Assembly: GCF_013166595.1 (NCBI RefSeq)
Contig: NZ_JABKKG010000003.1
Location: 273,408 to 337,407 of the forward strand
Length of the DNA: 64,000 nucleotides
DNA from: Palleniella intestinalis
GTDB lineage: Bacteria; Bacteroidota; Bacteroidia; Bacteroidales; Bacteroidaceae
Direction: 5' to 3'
A program made the position numbers and the translations under genes. The number at the start of each line of letters is the position of its first letter. Position 1 is the stretch's first letter. The notes under the pieces are model-generated. The model saw only the letters and a program-made list of their open reading frames with translations, did no database searches and had not been told where the DNA came from. Below are positions 16,506 through 25,307 of the stretch, one piece after another.

Positions 16506-19037
16506 TTAATCCTCGCCGCCTCCGCCGTATGAGCCGGCGGCATCGTCATCATTATCCTGGCGATGGTCCATTCCCGGTTTCTTCTTGGCATTGTTGTTAC
16601 CGAAGGACCATGTGACGGTGAGATTGAACTTGCGGGCATGTCTCCAGTTCTCGCTGTACTGTTGGAATGTCTCGCTTTCGGTGACGCTCTTCCTGCGGCG
16701 TGAGTCAAGCAAGTCGCGGCAGTTCAGTGCTACGGTGAGTTTCTTGTCCATGAAACTCTTGCGTATGCCGAGGTCTATGCCGTAGCCCGGTTTTCTGTAA
16801 CCTTGCGTAATGACACTGCGTGAACGGTAGTTTCCTTTAACCTGCACGGAGAAGTCCCATGGCAGGATTACGCTTGCCTGTATTCTCGCGTTCCAAGAGA
16901 AACGGCTGTCACTCTCTCCTGTCACGTGCACCGTCTTGCCCATGAGCGGGTCAAGAAGCTCATAGTCAAATCCGTCAAGCTTGTAGTAGAACGCACTTGC
17001 GGTGGTTGTGAGGTCGAGGATGCGGAAGAACTTGTTTTTGAGAGTCAGTTCAAGTCCTGAGTTGACGCTCTCGCTGAGGTTCATGCTTGTCGAGAATGTG
17101 CGGTTGTCACCGTCAATCATGTATCTTACGCGCTGTATGACATCCGTTGTCGGGCGGTAGTATGCCGAGATGAGGAACGAATGGTTGGAGAATGTCTTCA
17201 GATAGTTCAGCTGGAATGAGTTGCTGTACTCAGGTGTCAGTTCCGGATTACCGAAAGAGACGCTTGTAGCGGAACGTGTGTCCATGAATGAGTTGAGTTC
17301 TCCTCCCCATGGGCGGCGCAGACGGCGTGTCACATTAAGCTGCAGCTGGTCGTTCTCCGTGAACTGGTAGGAGAGGAAGAGGCTTGGGAACAGTTTGAAG
17401 AAATCCTTGTTGTAAGCCGGATTCTTCTCCTTTCCGAGAAACTCCTGACCGTAGTCGTAGCTCTCTGTGTGCACTTTCCAATATTCGCCTCGCAGACCTG
17501 CCATTACTCCGAACTTGCCGAACTTCATCGTTGCTGTGGCATAAAGCGAGTGGGAGTCCATGTTGTACTTGAACCTGTTGTAGAAAGCCTCGTCGATGAT
17601 AGCGTCTGTGCCGTCGTAATTGTCTGAACTCCAAGACTCTTGCGGTGTGTTCTCACGGCTGAACATTGCGTTGTATCCCGCCTGAAGCATGAACTTTTCA
17701 GAGATAGGATTCTCATAATCCAGCTTCACGTCGGTATGGTTTGAGCGGACAAACATCGGGCGGTACTGATAGCTTTCCTTGTCATCGTCGCCATTGTCAT
17801 AGACAGTTCGGTCCTGATACCAGTTGTCATTGTCAGCATCCCATGAGCCACGGCTTATGTTGAAGTCAAGATAATGCCTGTCGGTGAAGTTATGACGGTA
17901 GCCGAACTCATAATGCAGCATGTCCATTTTGCCCCTTCCTGTGGTCTGACGGGTAAGGATATGAGTCTGTACAGGCGCAAGTTTGTTTGCTCCTGTGTAT
18001 GTGCCATAATAATAAGGTGTGTTGGAACTGCTGTTGTTCCCTCCGTGCATAAGCATTCCGCCAATGGTGAAATCATCCTTTGCAGTGGCATGGAATGTCA
18101 CTCCGGCGCGTGTGAAGAGGTTGTTTCCGCGACGGTTGGATACGGTGCGTGAGTTCTGGTACGATGCCAATGCTCCATTGCTGAAGATGTCCTGCTCAGA
18201 GACAGAGCCGCTCTCGTCCTCATGGTGGCGGTAGCCGATGCTTGCATAAGCGTCAATCCACTTTGAGTTCATGTTTATGTTGACACTTGTGTTGGCACCG
18301 CCGGCAGTGTTTCCGCCCGCCTGCACTGATCCATAGTAGCCCGCTTTGCGGTCACGTTTCAGGATAATATTGATGATTCCGGAGCTTCCTTCCGCCGAGA
18401 ATTTCGCCGAAGGGTTGTCGATTACCTCGATGCGGTCAATGCTTTCGGCAGGAATCTGCTGAAGTATCGTACCACGGTTGTCGGAAGTCAGTCCGCTGCT
18501 CTTGCCGTTAATCCACACTTCCACACTCGTGCTGCCACGCAGAGAGATGTTTCCGTCCTGGTCAACCTCCACGGAAGGGATGTTCTCCAAAGCCTCTGAC
18601 GCACTCGCACCGACATTGGCGAGGTCGTTGGAGACATCGTAGGACTTGCGGTCCACCTCCAGTTTGACGGCAGACTTCTGTCCTACGACCGTCACTTCTC
18701 CAATCTGGTGGGCATCCTCAAAGAACAGAATCTTGCCCATATAGACTATCGGCTTCTCTTTCTTGATAGTCACCGACTTTGTCACAGTCTTGTAACCGAC
18801 GAATGAAATCTGCACATCATACGTTCCGAACTGCAGTCCTGAGAGTTCAAAATGTCCTTCCATATCAGTCAGGCCGCCTTTGACAACAGCAGTCTGTCCC
18901 GGCTTCGTTATCTTGATGTTTACATACGACAGGGCTTCTCCTGACGAATCCTCTACTACGGTACCTTTTACCGTTCCTTGCGCTGCCATCACAATGGCGC
19001 ATAGACATAAAAAAATGAGTGTTGTAAATCGTTGCAT
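16506..19037 (-). CDS. TonB-dependent receptor-like outer membrane beta-barrel protein
   Basis: An 843-residue outer membrane protein with a signal peptide (1-19) and a carboxypeptidase-regulatory-like domain (about 22-105; VKGTVVEDSSGEALSYVNIK). A plug domain follows (about 125-225; VDRKSYDVSNDLANVGASAS, ENIPSVEVDQDGNISLRG, RIEVIDNPSAKFSAEGSSGI), then a barrel of the outer-membrane beta-barrel family 3 type. It is not a SusC homologue (no 1000-residue length, no SusD neighbour). Its ligand is unknown. After the last barrel strand (NLTVTWSFG) comes an unusual tail rich in Lys, His, Asp and Gly (HRQDNDDDAAGSYGGGGED) that could bind metal. A textbook promoter is seen at 19083-19114. Confidence 0.88.
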   Translation of the reverse strand: MQRFTTLIFLCLCAIVMAAQGTVKGTVVEDSSGEALSYVNIKITKPGQTAVVKGGLTDMEGHFELSGLQFGTYDVQISFVGYKTVTKSVTIKKEKPIVYMGKILFFEDAHQIGEVTVVGQKSAVKLEVDRKSYDVSNDLANVGASASEALENIPSVEVDQDGNISLRGSTSVEVWINGKSSGLTSDNRGTILQQIPAESIDRIEVIDNPSAKFSAEGSSGIINIILKRDRKAGYYGSVQAGGNTAGGANTSVNINMNSKWIDAYASIGYRHHEDESGSVSEQDIFSNGALASYQNSRTVSNRRGNNLFTRAGVTFHATAKDDFTIGGMLMHGGNNSSSNTPYYYGTYTGANKLAPVQTHILTRQTTGRGKMDMLHYEFGYRHNFTDRHYLDFNISRGSWDADNDNWYQDRTVYDNGDDDKESYQYRPMFVRSNHTDVKLDYENPISEKFMLQAGYNAMFSRENTPQESWSSDNYDGTDAIIDEAFYNRFKYNMDSHSLYATATMKFGKFGVMAGLRGEYWKVHTESYDYGQEFLGKEKNPAYNKDFFKLFPSLFLSYQFTENDQLQLNVTRRLRRPWGGELNSFMDTRSATSVSFGNPELTPEYSNSFQLNYLKTFSNHSFLISAYYRPTTDVIQRVRYMIDGDNRTFSTSMNLSESVNSGLELTLKNKFFRILDLTTTASAFYYKLDGFDYELLDPLMGKTVHVTGESDSRFSWNARIQASVILPWDFSVQVKGNYRSRSVITQGYRKPGYGIDLGIRKSFMDKKLTVALNCRDLLDSRRRKSVTESETFQQYSENWRHARKFNLTVTWSFGNNNAKKKPGMDHRQDNDDDAAGSYGGGGED

Positions 19038-19082
19038 ACCTTTTTAGATGCTTTCTGACATTAAAAGTTTATTTTTGGAATG

Positions 19083-19114
19083 CAAAATTACTAAAAAATC
19101 CTGATTCAGGCAAA
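19083..19114 (-). promoter_or_regulatory. Promoter of the TonB-dependent receptor-like gene
   Basis: On the minus strand TTTG (19114-19111), exactly 20 bp, then TAATTTTG (19090-19083). This is a full match to the Bacteroidetes promoter; the ATG is 46 bp downstream. Confidence 0.8.
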
Positions 19115-19200
19115 AAATGAGTGTCAATCATACTGCTTATATTGACTATGGACAAGTGGATTATAGACTTGAAACCGAATCTATGGCAGATGACATTATG

Positions 19201-19279
19201 AAAGGTAACACTTCGTTATGCAAAAGGTAACGTTTGACTTAGTGAAAGGTAACACTTCGCATGATAAAGTGTTACCTTT
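19201..19279. repeat. 22-bp-period array of 13-bp semi-palindromes (array B, 4 units)
   Basis: AAAGGTAACACTT at 19201 and 19245, AAAGGTAACGTTT at 19223, and the reverse complement AAGTGTTACCTTT at 19267. Starts are exactly 22 bp apart and spacers are 9 bp (cgttatgca, gacttagtg, cgcatgata). The last two units are a perfect 13-bp inverted repeat with a 9-nt loop. The array lies in the 546-bp divergent gap between the receptor-like gene and the PUL1 regulator, outside both promoters. The rest of the gap (19280-19515) is AT-rich with no recognised feature. Confidence 0.9.
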
Positions 19280-19515
19280 GGTTATATTAACTGTGTTTTA
19301 ACACCTGTTAGATTTTGTGATTCGGTTGAGGAATGAAATATATTGCATTTTGTTGTTAAATATTTGATTTTGCTTGCAAATTGATAATTTCGTATAGTCG
19401 CCGTCTGTGATATGTGTTTGCCTTATCATTAAGGTTCGCGAGTAAATGTAATCAGGAATATACAGATACCATTTACCACAAAAATCCTTTTCGTGAAAAA
19501 ATAAAACCATATTTA

Positions 19516-19547
19516 TTTGCATGTTTTCAGAAAAAACATTAATTTTG
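19516..19547 (+). promoter_or_regulatory. Promoter of the PUL1 DUF6377 regulator gene
   Basis: TTTG at 19516-19519, 20 bp spacing, TAATTTTG at 19540-19547. This is a full consensus match, 36 bp upstream of the ATG. Confidence 0.8.
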
Positions 19548-19583
19548 TAATCAAACCTTAATAATCCGCAAGCTAACTACACC

Positions 19584-21266
19584 ATGGAAACGCTCAAACG
19601 TCTTGTATTCTTTATAATTGTTTTATTGTGCTCCGCACTCTCGGCTGCCGGCAGGAACGTTGATTCCGTGTTGGTTGAACTTGACGGTGTGTTGCTGAAA
19701 TGGCCTGACTATGTAGAGCAGCATGAGGAGAAAATCAGCGAGTTGCGTAAGGAACTGGCTCGCGCAAAGGACGATAAATTGCGCAGTGAGTGCCTTTATG
19801 AGCTGTTTGAGAAATACAAGTCATATCAGAACGACTCCGCGTTGGTGTATATAGAAAAATGTGCTGAACTGGCAGGGAAGATGGGCGACAAGGCGCGTGA
19901 GGGCGAATGTCTGGCTCTCCTTGCTTACCAATGTGCGTCAACTGGCATGTATGCTGAGGCTGACTTGATTCTCAGCAGGATTAACGTAGATGAATTGGAG
20001 GGGGTGGGACAGAAGAAATACTACATGACAGCCACCTATCTTTATTCGGAAATGGCGTTTTACACTCAGGTTCCTGCCCTGCGTTCCGTCTATGGCAGGA
20101 AGTCGAAGGAAGCCAACGAGAAGATGCAGGAGGCTTTTGCAAATTCGTTGTTTGATGATTTCTTTCTGCAGTGTAAGGAAATAAAGATGTATAATCAGCA
20201 CAAGGTCGCCGAAGGATTGAAGATCAATGACGAGCGACTCTCACAGATTCGCACCGACAGCAGGGAGTTTGCCATCATCGCCTTTTATCGCTATATTGGT
20301 TACAAGAGCAAGGGTGACATCGAGAAGGCAAAATATTGGCTGGCCAAGTCGGCTGTTGCCGATGTCAAGCATGCGGTGAGAGACCAAGGCGCTATGTGGG
20401 AGTTGGCAAACCTTCTCATGGCGGAAGGCGACATAAGCCGTTCGTACAGGTACATAAGTTATGCTTGGGACTGTGCCAACAAGTACGGTACAAAGATGCG
20501 CAGCTGGCAGATAGCACCGGTTCTTTCCACTGTTGACAAGAACTATCAGGATGAGTTGGACAGCACAAACAGCAAACTGACGTTGTCGATAGTGCTTGTC
20601 AGCGTGATGTCATTGCTGTTCCTTGCCATGCTGTTCTACGTGATGCGCCAGAGGAACAGTCTCAGGCAGGCGCGTAATGAGTTGGACGAGAAGAACAAGA
20701 AACTGTCGGAGGTTGTCGGACAGTTGCGTGAGGCGAACGACCGCCTGTCCTCTGTGAACCTGAAAATGGGCAGTGCCAATGTGCAGCTCAATGAGTCCAA
20801 CAGGGCAAAGGAGATGTATCTGGGCATTTTCCTGCGGCAGTGCTCTCTGTACATCGACAAGTTTGAGACTTTCCGCAAGCGTCTTGAGAAGCTGGCGAAG
20901 AACCGTGAGTTTGATGATTTGTACAAGTTGGTGCGCTCAGACAACTTCAAGGCTCATGAGCTGGAGCAGCTGTACGAGAGTTTTGACAAGACTTTCCTCC
21001 ACCTTTATCCTGATTTCGTTGAGCAGTTCAACAGTCTTCTGCGTGAGGAGGAGCGCATCATCCTTCCCGAAGAAGGCAAGCTCAACACTGTAATCCGCAT
21101 CTTTGCCTTGATACGCCTTGGCATAGAGGACAGTTCAAAGATAGCCAAGTTCCTGCATTATTCAGTGAACACAATCTACAATTATCGCGCAAGGATAAAG
21201 AATGGTGCGATAGCCGACCGTGAGAACTTTGAGAAACATGTGAAGGAAATAGGCACGGGAGCATAG
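19584..21266 (+). CDS. DUF6377 membrane-spanning regulator with TPR sensor (PUL1)
   Basis: A 560-residue protein with a signal peptide (about 1-23) and a periplasmic helical TPR-like part (about 40-325). One transmembrane helix (SIVLVSVMSLLFLAMLFYVM, about 331-350) is followed by a coiled coil (about 355-410; Leu/Asn/Glu heptads). The cytoplasmic C-terminal domain includes a helix-turn-helix-like stretch IEDSSKIAKFLHYSVNTIYN followed by YRARIKNGA. This layout fits the DUF6377 family, found beside susC/susD genes. I infer that it senses a glycan signal in the periplasm and controls the susC operon starting 775 bp downstream on the same strand. It lacks kinase, receiver and AraC domains, so it differs from the classical hybrid two-component PUL sensors. 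Direct DNA binding is inferred, not shown. Confidence 0.82.
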   Translation: METLKRLVFFIIVLLCSALSAAGRNVDSVLVELDGVLLKWPDYVEQHEEKISELRKELARAKDDKLRSECLYELFEKYKSYQNDSALVYIEKCAELAGKMGDKAREGECLALLAYQCASTGMYAEADLILSRINVDELEGVGQKKYYMTATYLYSEMAFYTQVPALRSVYGRKSKEANEKMQEAFANSLFDDFFLQCKEIKMYNQHKVAEGLKINDERLSQIRTDSREFAIIAFYRYIGYKSKGDIEKAKYWLAKSAVADVKHAVRDQGAMWELANLLMAEGDISRSYRYISYAWDCANKYGTKMRSWQIAPVLSTVDKNYQDELDSTNSKLTLSIVLVSVMSLLFLAMLFYVMRQRNSLRQARNELDEKNKKLSEVVGQLREANDRLSSVNLKMGSANVQLNESNRAKEMYLGIFLRQCSLYIDKFETFRKRLEKLAKNREFDDLYKLVRSDNFKAHELEQLYESFDKTFLHLYPDFVEQFNSLLREEERIILPEEGKLNTVIRIFALIRLGIEDSSKIAKFLHYSVNTIYNYRARIKNGAIADRENFEKHVKEIGTGA

Positions 21267-21303
21267 GAATAATGATTATTGGTGTGGGGCAATCCCATGC
21301 GCA

Positions 21304-21520
21304 GCGTTATTTGTAATCTGTATTTGATTATATAGCAAGTATATATTGTGTTACTATAATCTCACCTTATTATATAGTAAGCATGTGTAGTGTTATTTGT
21401 AATCTATATTTGACTATATAGTAAGTATACATGGCGTTACTATAATCTGCACCTTATTATATGGTAAGCATGCGTAGTGTTATTGTAATTCGTATCTTAC
21501 TGTATTGCAAACTTTATTAG
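21304..21520. repeat. Tandem repeat, about five copies of a 43-bp AT-rich unit
   Basis: Related units begin near 21304, 21347, 21390, 21433 and 21477. Each has GTTA, then TAATCT, then TTATATAGTAAG-like sequence. Alternate copies are more alike (for example TGTTATTTGTAATCT at 21305 and 21391, 86 bp apart), so the array looks like a duplicated 86-bp dimer. It lies in the 774-bp gap between the PUL1 regulator and susC. No open reading frame or promoter box runs through it. Its role is unknown. Confidence 0.75.
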
Positions 21521-21549
21521 ACGATAATGAAAGTTGTTTCGCTAATAAA

Positions 21550-21726
21550 TGTGGCGGAGCCACAATCCTCATGGTAACCACCGGCTTCAGCCGTGCGGTC
21601 CTAAAGGTGCACCAATAACTTGTGTGGTGGAACCACACTCCTTTATGTTTCCTATAATTATCCCACCTACATATCACAGATTAGTGCTGATTATATTTCA
21701 GGCATAAAGGAGTGTGCCTTTACCAA
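21550..21726. repeat. Palindromic intergenic element, copy 1
   Basis: In order: TGTGGCGGAGCCACA (21550-21564); a CC...GGCTTCAGCC...GCGG stem-loop (about 21581-21599); GGTGCACC (21606-21613); GTGTGGTGGAACCACAC (21622-21638); and finally a 14-bp inverted repeat CACACTCCTTTATG (21634-21647) with its complement at 21713-21726. The same order of parts recurs at 31208-31351. No coding capacity was recognised. It is upstream of the susC promoter. Confidence 0.8.
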
Positions 21727-21967
21727 CACTTTTTGATGTTCATTAGCATATATTCTACACAAGGATATGCAGGATTTTTTTACCAAGTACTGGCGAAAAG
21801 CAATACTTTTCCTATTATAAGTGTTATAAAAACCACTATACATTATCCACTTTTTTGTATAACGGTGTTTGCTTTATTTTGTTGATTTTTAGTGTTTTAT
21901 TATTGGGGTAGGTAAAAAGCAATCCACTTTTTTTATTTGCATCCTGTTTTTTTGCAAAGAAAATAAA

Positions 21968-21975
21968 TACCTTTG
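21968..21975 (+). promoter_or_regulatory. -7 promoter box of PUL1 susC
   Basis: TACCTTTG matches TAnnTTTG and lies 65 bp upstream of the susC ATG. TTTG tetramers occur at 21936 and 21951, but neither is at the ideal spacing, consistent with an activator-dependent promoter. Confidence 0.55.
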
Positions 21976-22040
21976 CAATCGGGTATAAAAAGCCTATCAA
22001 ATAAACTAAATAACTTTTTGAACCATTAACTAAAAGTGAA

Positions 22041-25000
22041 ATGAAAAAAGAAAGGTTTCTAATTTCGTTATTGGTATTCTTTGTGTCAATAACGGCCTTT
22101 GCTCAGAAACAGAATTTCTCGGGCACAGTAGTGGATAACCTCGGCGAACCGGTCATTGGTGCCTCGGTTGTTCTTAAGGGAAGTTCCAACGGAACCATTA
22201 CCGATGTGGACGGAAAGTTCACCGTCAATGTCGAGAAGGACGCTGAGTTGGAAGTGTCTTTTGTCGGTTATGCAACCCAGCGCGTCAAGGCTTCCCAAGG
22301 CATGCGCATCGTTCTTCATGAGGACAATGCATTGCTTGACGAGGTTGTTGTCGTCGGCTATGGTGTCCAGAAGAAGAGTGTTGTCACAGCTTCCATTGCA
22401 AAGGTAAGCGCAGAGGATTTGGCAGGCAAGAGCCCTGTACGTATGGACAACGCACTGAAAGGACTTGCGGCAGGTGTGAATGTGACATCATCATCAGGCC
22501 AGCCAGGCGCTGCTCCTAAGGTACGTATCCGTGGTACAGGTACAATCAATAATTCCGACCCGCTTTACATTGTTGACGGTATGCCTATCGAAGGCGGTCT
22601 TGACTTCCTCAACCCGTCAGACATCGAGTCTATCGAAGTGTTGAAGGACGCCGCTTCCGGTGCTATCTATGGTGCACGTGCTGCCAATGGTGTCATCCTT
22701 GTCACAACAAAGAAAGGCAAGATGGGCAAGGCTGCTATCAACTACAATTTCTCTTATGGTTGGCAGAGCGCAGCGAAGAGACGCGATGTTACCAACGCTA
22801 CTGATTATGCAATTCTCCAGAACGAGTTCTATGTAAACGGAGGTCAGAATGCTATTTATGCTGATCCTTATAATCTTAAGGACATTAACGGTGATGCTGT
22901 TGTCGGTGGTGGAACAGACTGGCAAGACCTTGTTTTCAACGACAATGCTCCTGTTGTAAACCATGAAGTAAGCATCAGCGGAGCTTCTGAGAAAATAAAC
23001 TACTATCTCTCTTTGGGCTATTACGACCAGGAAGGTATTGTAGGTGGCAACTACGGCCAGTCCAACTACAATCGTCTCAGTATGCGTTCAAACACCAATT
23101 ACACGATTCTTGACGCTTCCAAAGAGCGCAACTTCCTGAATAAGATTGACTTGAACGTAAGTCTGGCTTATACACGTATCAAGAATACTGGTATCAGTGA
23201 GAACACTGAGTGGGGTTCTGTACTTGGTTCCGCACTCTACATGTCTCCGATACTTCCTCTTTCTGTGACAAAAAAAGAAGTCATCGAAGGAATGGAGACG
23301 GCTTCTGCAGGTTATGAACTCATCCGTGACGCTTATGGCAATCCTTATACTGTACCAAACTACTTCGGCGCTTATCAGGAAATCAACAACCCTATCGGCA
23401 TAATGAGCAAGCCTGCACAGCAGAACTGGTCACATAAGTTTGTTCCGAAGTTCGCTTTTGATGTGCAGCTTTGGGGCAACCTGAAGTACCACTTCTCTTA
23501 TAGTGCCGACCTCGCTTTCTGGGGCAACGAGTCATACAATGCCACAAAATGGTATCTCTCTGGAAACAATAAGGCTGACCACACAGGCGCTTCGAAGCGT
23601 TCGGATAAAGGAACAACATGGCAGGTGGAAAACACACTTACTTATGACAAGACCTTTGGCAAGCATTCTTTTAGTGTAGTCCTCGGACAGTCTGCATTCA
23701 AGAGCAAGAGCGACTACCTCGGTGGTAACCGCTATGACCTTGTGAACCCTAACAAGCCTTCAATCGATTACGCTACGGGTAATATAGATTACTCCTATAT
23801 GACTGACGCAAATGGCAATTTCGTCTTGGACGACGATGGTAAGAAGATCATCACCGGTGCAAGCGCATTGTTTGGAGTCTATGGTGGCAACAATGTTGTG
23901 CATACTCTTTCTTCTTATTTCGGACGTGTGAGCTACAACTACGATGAGCGTTACATGTTCCAAGGAACTCTCCGCCGTGACGGTTCAAGCCGTTTCGGTT
24001 CTAACAACAAGTATGGTGTGTTCCCATCATTCTCTGTGGGATGGAACGTGATGAATGAGATGTTTATGGAAAAGACACGTTCTTGGCTCAGCAACATGAA
24101 GTTCCGCTTCTCTTGGGGTAAGAACGGTAGTGATGCGATTGGTGACTTCCGTTACACAGTGTTGACATCAATGGGCAACAACGTCCTCTTTGGTAAAGAC
24201 GCCATCAAGTTCAACGGTTCTAAAGCAAGCGGTCTGCCTAATGCCAACCTCAAATGGGAGGAGTCTGTACAGACCGACATAGGTATCGACTTGGGCTTCA
24301 TGAACAACGCTTTGACATTCACTGCCGACTACTATGTCAAGAAGACCTCCGGAATGCTTATGACAATGCCTATCCCAAGCTATGTAGGTGAGACAAAGCC
24401 TATCGGTAACGTAGGTGACATGAAGAACAGCGGTTTCGAGTTTGAGCTTGGTTACAAGTGGCATGTGGCAGATGCAATCTTCTCTGTAAAGGCGAACGCC
24501 ACTTATCTTAAGAACGAGTTGACAAAACTCGGTGAGGCAAACGGTTACATTGATGTGGACGGTGTTCACGGAATCAATGGCGGTGGTACTCGTGGTATTG
24601 TAGGACAGCCGTTCCCATTCTTCTTCGGCTACAAGACAGATGGTATCATCCAGAACGTGGCAGAGCGTGACGCTTACATCAATGATGTACTTAAAGGTGA
24701 TCTTGCAAACTTCACTCTCGGTTCAAACCTTGCTCCCGGTGATGTGAAATTTGTCGATGTGGATGGCAATGGCATAATTGACACCAACGACCGTACAAAC
24801 ATCGGTAACGGTACACCTGACTGGACATTCGGTATCAACCTCAACGCTGCTTGGAAGGGCTTTGATTTCAACCTCTTCATGCAGGGAGTCACAGGTGCGG
24901 ATGTATTCGACGGAACATACCGCACAGACATCTATGCCGGAAACTATCCTACATGGATGCTCGGCCGTTGGACAGGTGAGGGCACTTCCAACAAGTATCC

Positions 25001-25295
25001 TATCCTGAAGGCGGGTGACACACAGAACTGGCTGATGTCTGACCTCTATGTATGCGACGGTTCTTACTGGCGTATCAAGAACATCTCTATCGGTTACACT
25101 CTGCCACAGAATATTACACGCAAATTCTTCATAGACCGTCTCCGTGTCTATGTTCAGGCGGACAACCTCGTAACTTGGACAAAGTACTGGGGCTTCGACC
25201 CTGAAATCTCTTCAGGTGCTACATCACTCGGTGTTGACCGTGGTGTATATCCGCAAGCTCGTACATGGACTATTGGTGTAAATGTTTCATTCTAA
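22041..25295 (+). CDS. susC: SusC-like TonB-linked outer membrane transporter (PUL1)
   Basis: Outer membrane importer of oligosaccharides, powered by TonB and lidded by SusD. The protein has 1084 residues, normal for SusC. It has a signal peptide (1-21), a carboxypeptidase-regulatory-like domain (about 27-95; FSGTVVDNLGEPVIGASVVL), the SusC signature DEVVVVGYG (100-108), a plug domain (about 115-225) and a C-terminal barrel ending in ARTWTIGVNVSF with the terminal Phe expected for barrel insertion. susD follows after 12 bp. The downstream GH16, GH5 and GH3 genes suggest imported beta-glucan oligosaccharides. Expression probably depends on the upstream DUF6377 regulator. The symbol denotes the family; no ortholog is claimed. 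Confidence 0.96.
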   Translation: MKKERFLISLLVFFVSITAFAQKQNFSGTVVDNLGEPVIGASVVLKGSSNGTITDVDGKFTVNVEKDAELEVSFVGYATQRVKASQGMRIVLHEDNALLDEVVVVGYGVQKKSVVTASIAKVSAEDLAGKSPVRMDNALKGLAAGVNVTSSSGQPGAAPKVRIRGTGTINNSDPLYIVDGMPIEGGLDFLNPSDIESIEVLKDAASGAIYGARAANGVILVTTKKGKMGKAAINYNFSYGWQSAAKRRDVTNATDYAILQNEFYVNGGQNAIYADPYNLKDINGDAVVGGGTDWQDLVFNDNAPVVNHEVSISGASEKINYYLSLGYYDQEGIVGGNYGQSNYNRLSMRSNTNYTILDASKERNFLNKIDLNVSLAYTRIKNTGISENTEWGSVLGSALYMSPILPLSVTKKEVIEGMETASAGYELIRDAYGNPYTVPNYFGAYQEINNPIGIMSKPAQQNWSHKFVPKFAFDVQLWGNLKYHFSYSADLAFWGNESYNATKWYLSGNNKADHTGASKRSDKGTTWQVENTLTYDKTFGKHSFSVVLGQSAFKSKSDYLGGNRYDLVNPNKPSIDYATGNIDYSYMTDANGNFVLDDDGKKIITGASALFGVYGGNNVVHTLSSYFGRVSYNYDERYMFQGTLRRDGSSRFGSNNKYGVFPSFSVGWNVMNEMFMEKTRSWLSNMKFRFSWGKNGSDAIGDFRYTVLTSMGNNVLFGKDAIKFNGSKASGLPNANLKWEESVQTDIGIDLGFMNNALTFTADYYVKKTSGMLMTMPIPSYVGETKPIGNVGDMKNSGFEFELGYKWHVADAIFSVKANATYLKNELTKLGEANGYIDVDGVHGINGGGTRGIVGQPFPFFFGYKTDGIIQNVAERDAYINDVLKGDLANFTLGSNLAPGDVKFVDVDGNGIIDTNDRTNIGNGTPDWTFGINLNAAWKGFDFNLFMQGVTGADVFDGTYRTDIYAGNYPTWMLGRWTGEGTSNKYPILKAGDTQNWLMSDLYVCDGSYWRIKNISIGYTLPQNITRKFFIDRLRVYVQADNLVTWTKYWGFDPEISSGATSLGVDRGVYPQARTWTIGVNVSF

Positions 25296-25307
25296 CAATC
25301 AAAAATC

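Noticed and set aside
19298..19522. 74-codon minus-strand frame in the divergent gap
   Set aside because: It is AT-rich, without a recognisable domain, and overlaps the -33 element of the regulator promoter.
21480..21677. 65-codon minus-strand frame upstream of PUL1 susC
   Set aside because: It overlaps the tandem repeat and the palindromic element and has no coding signature.
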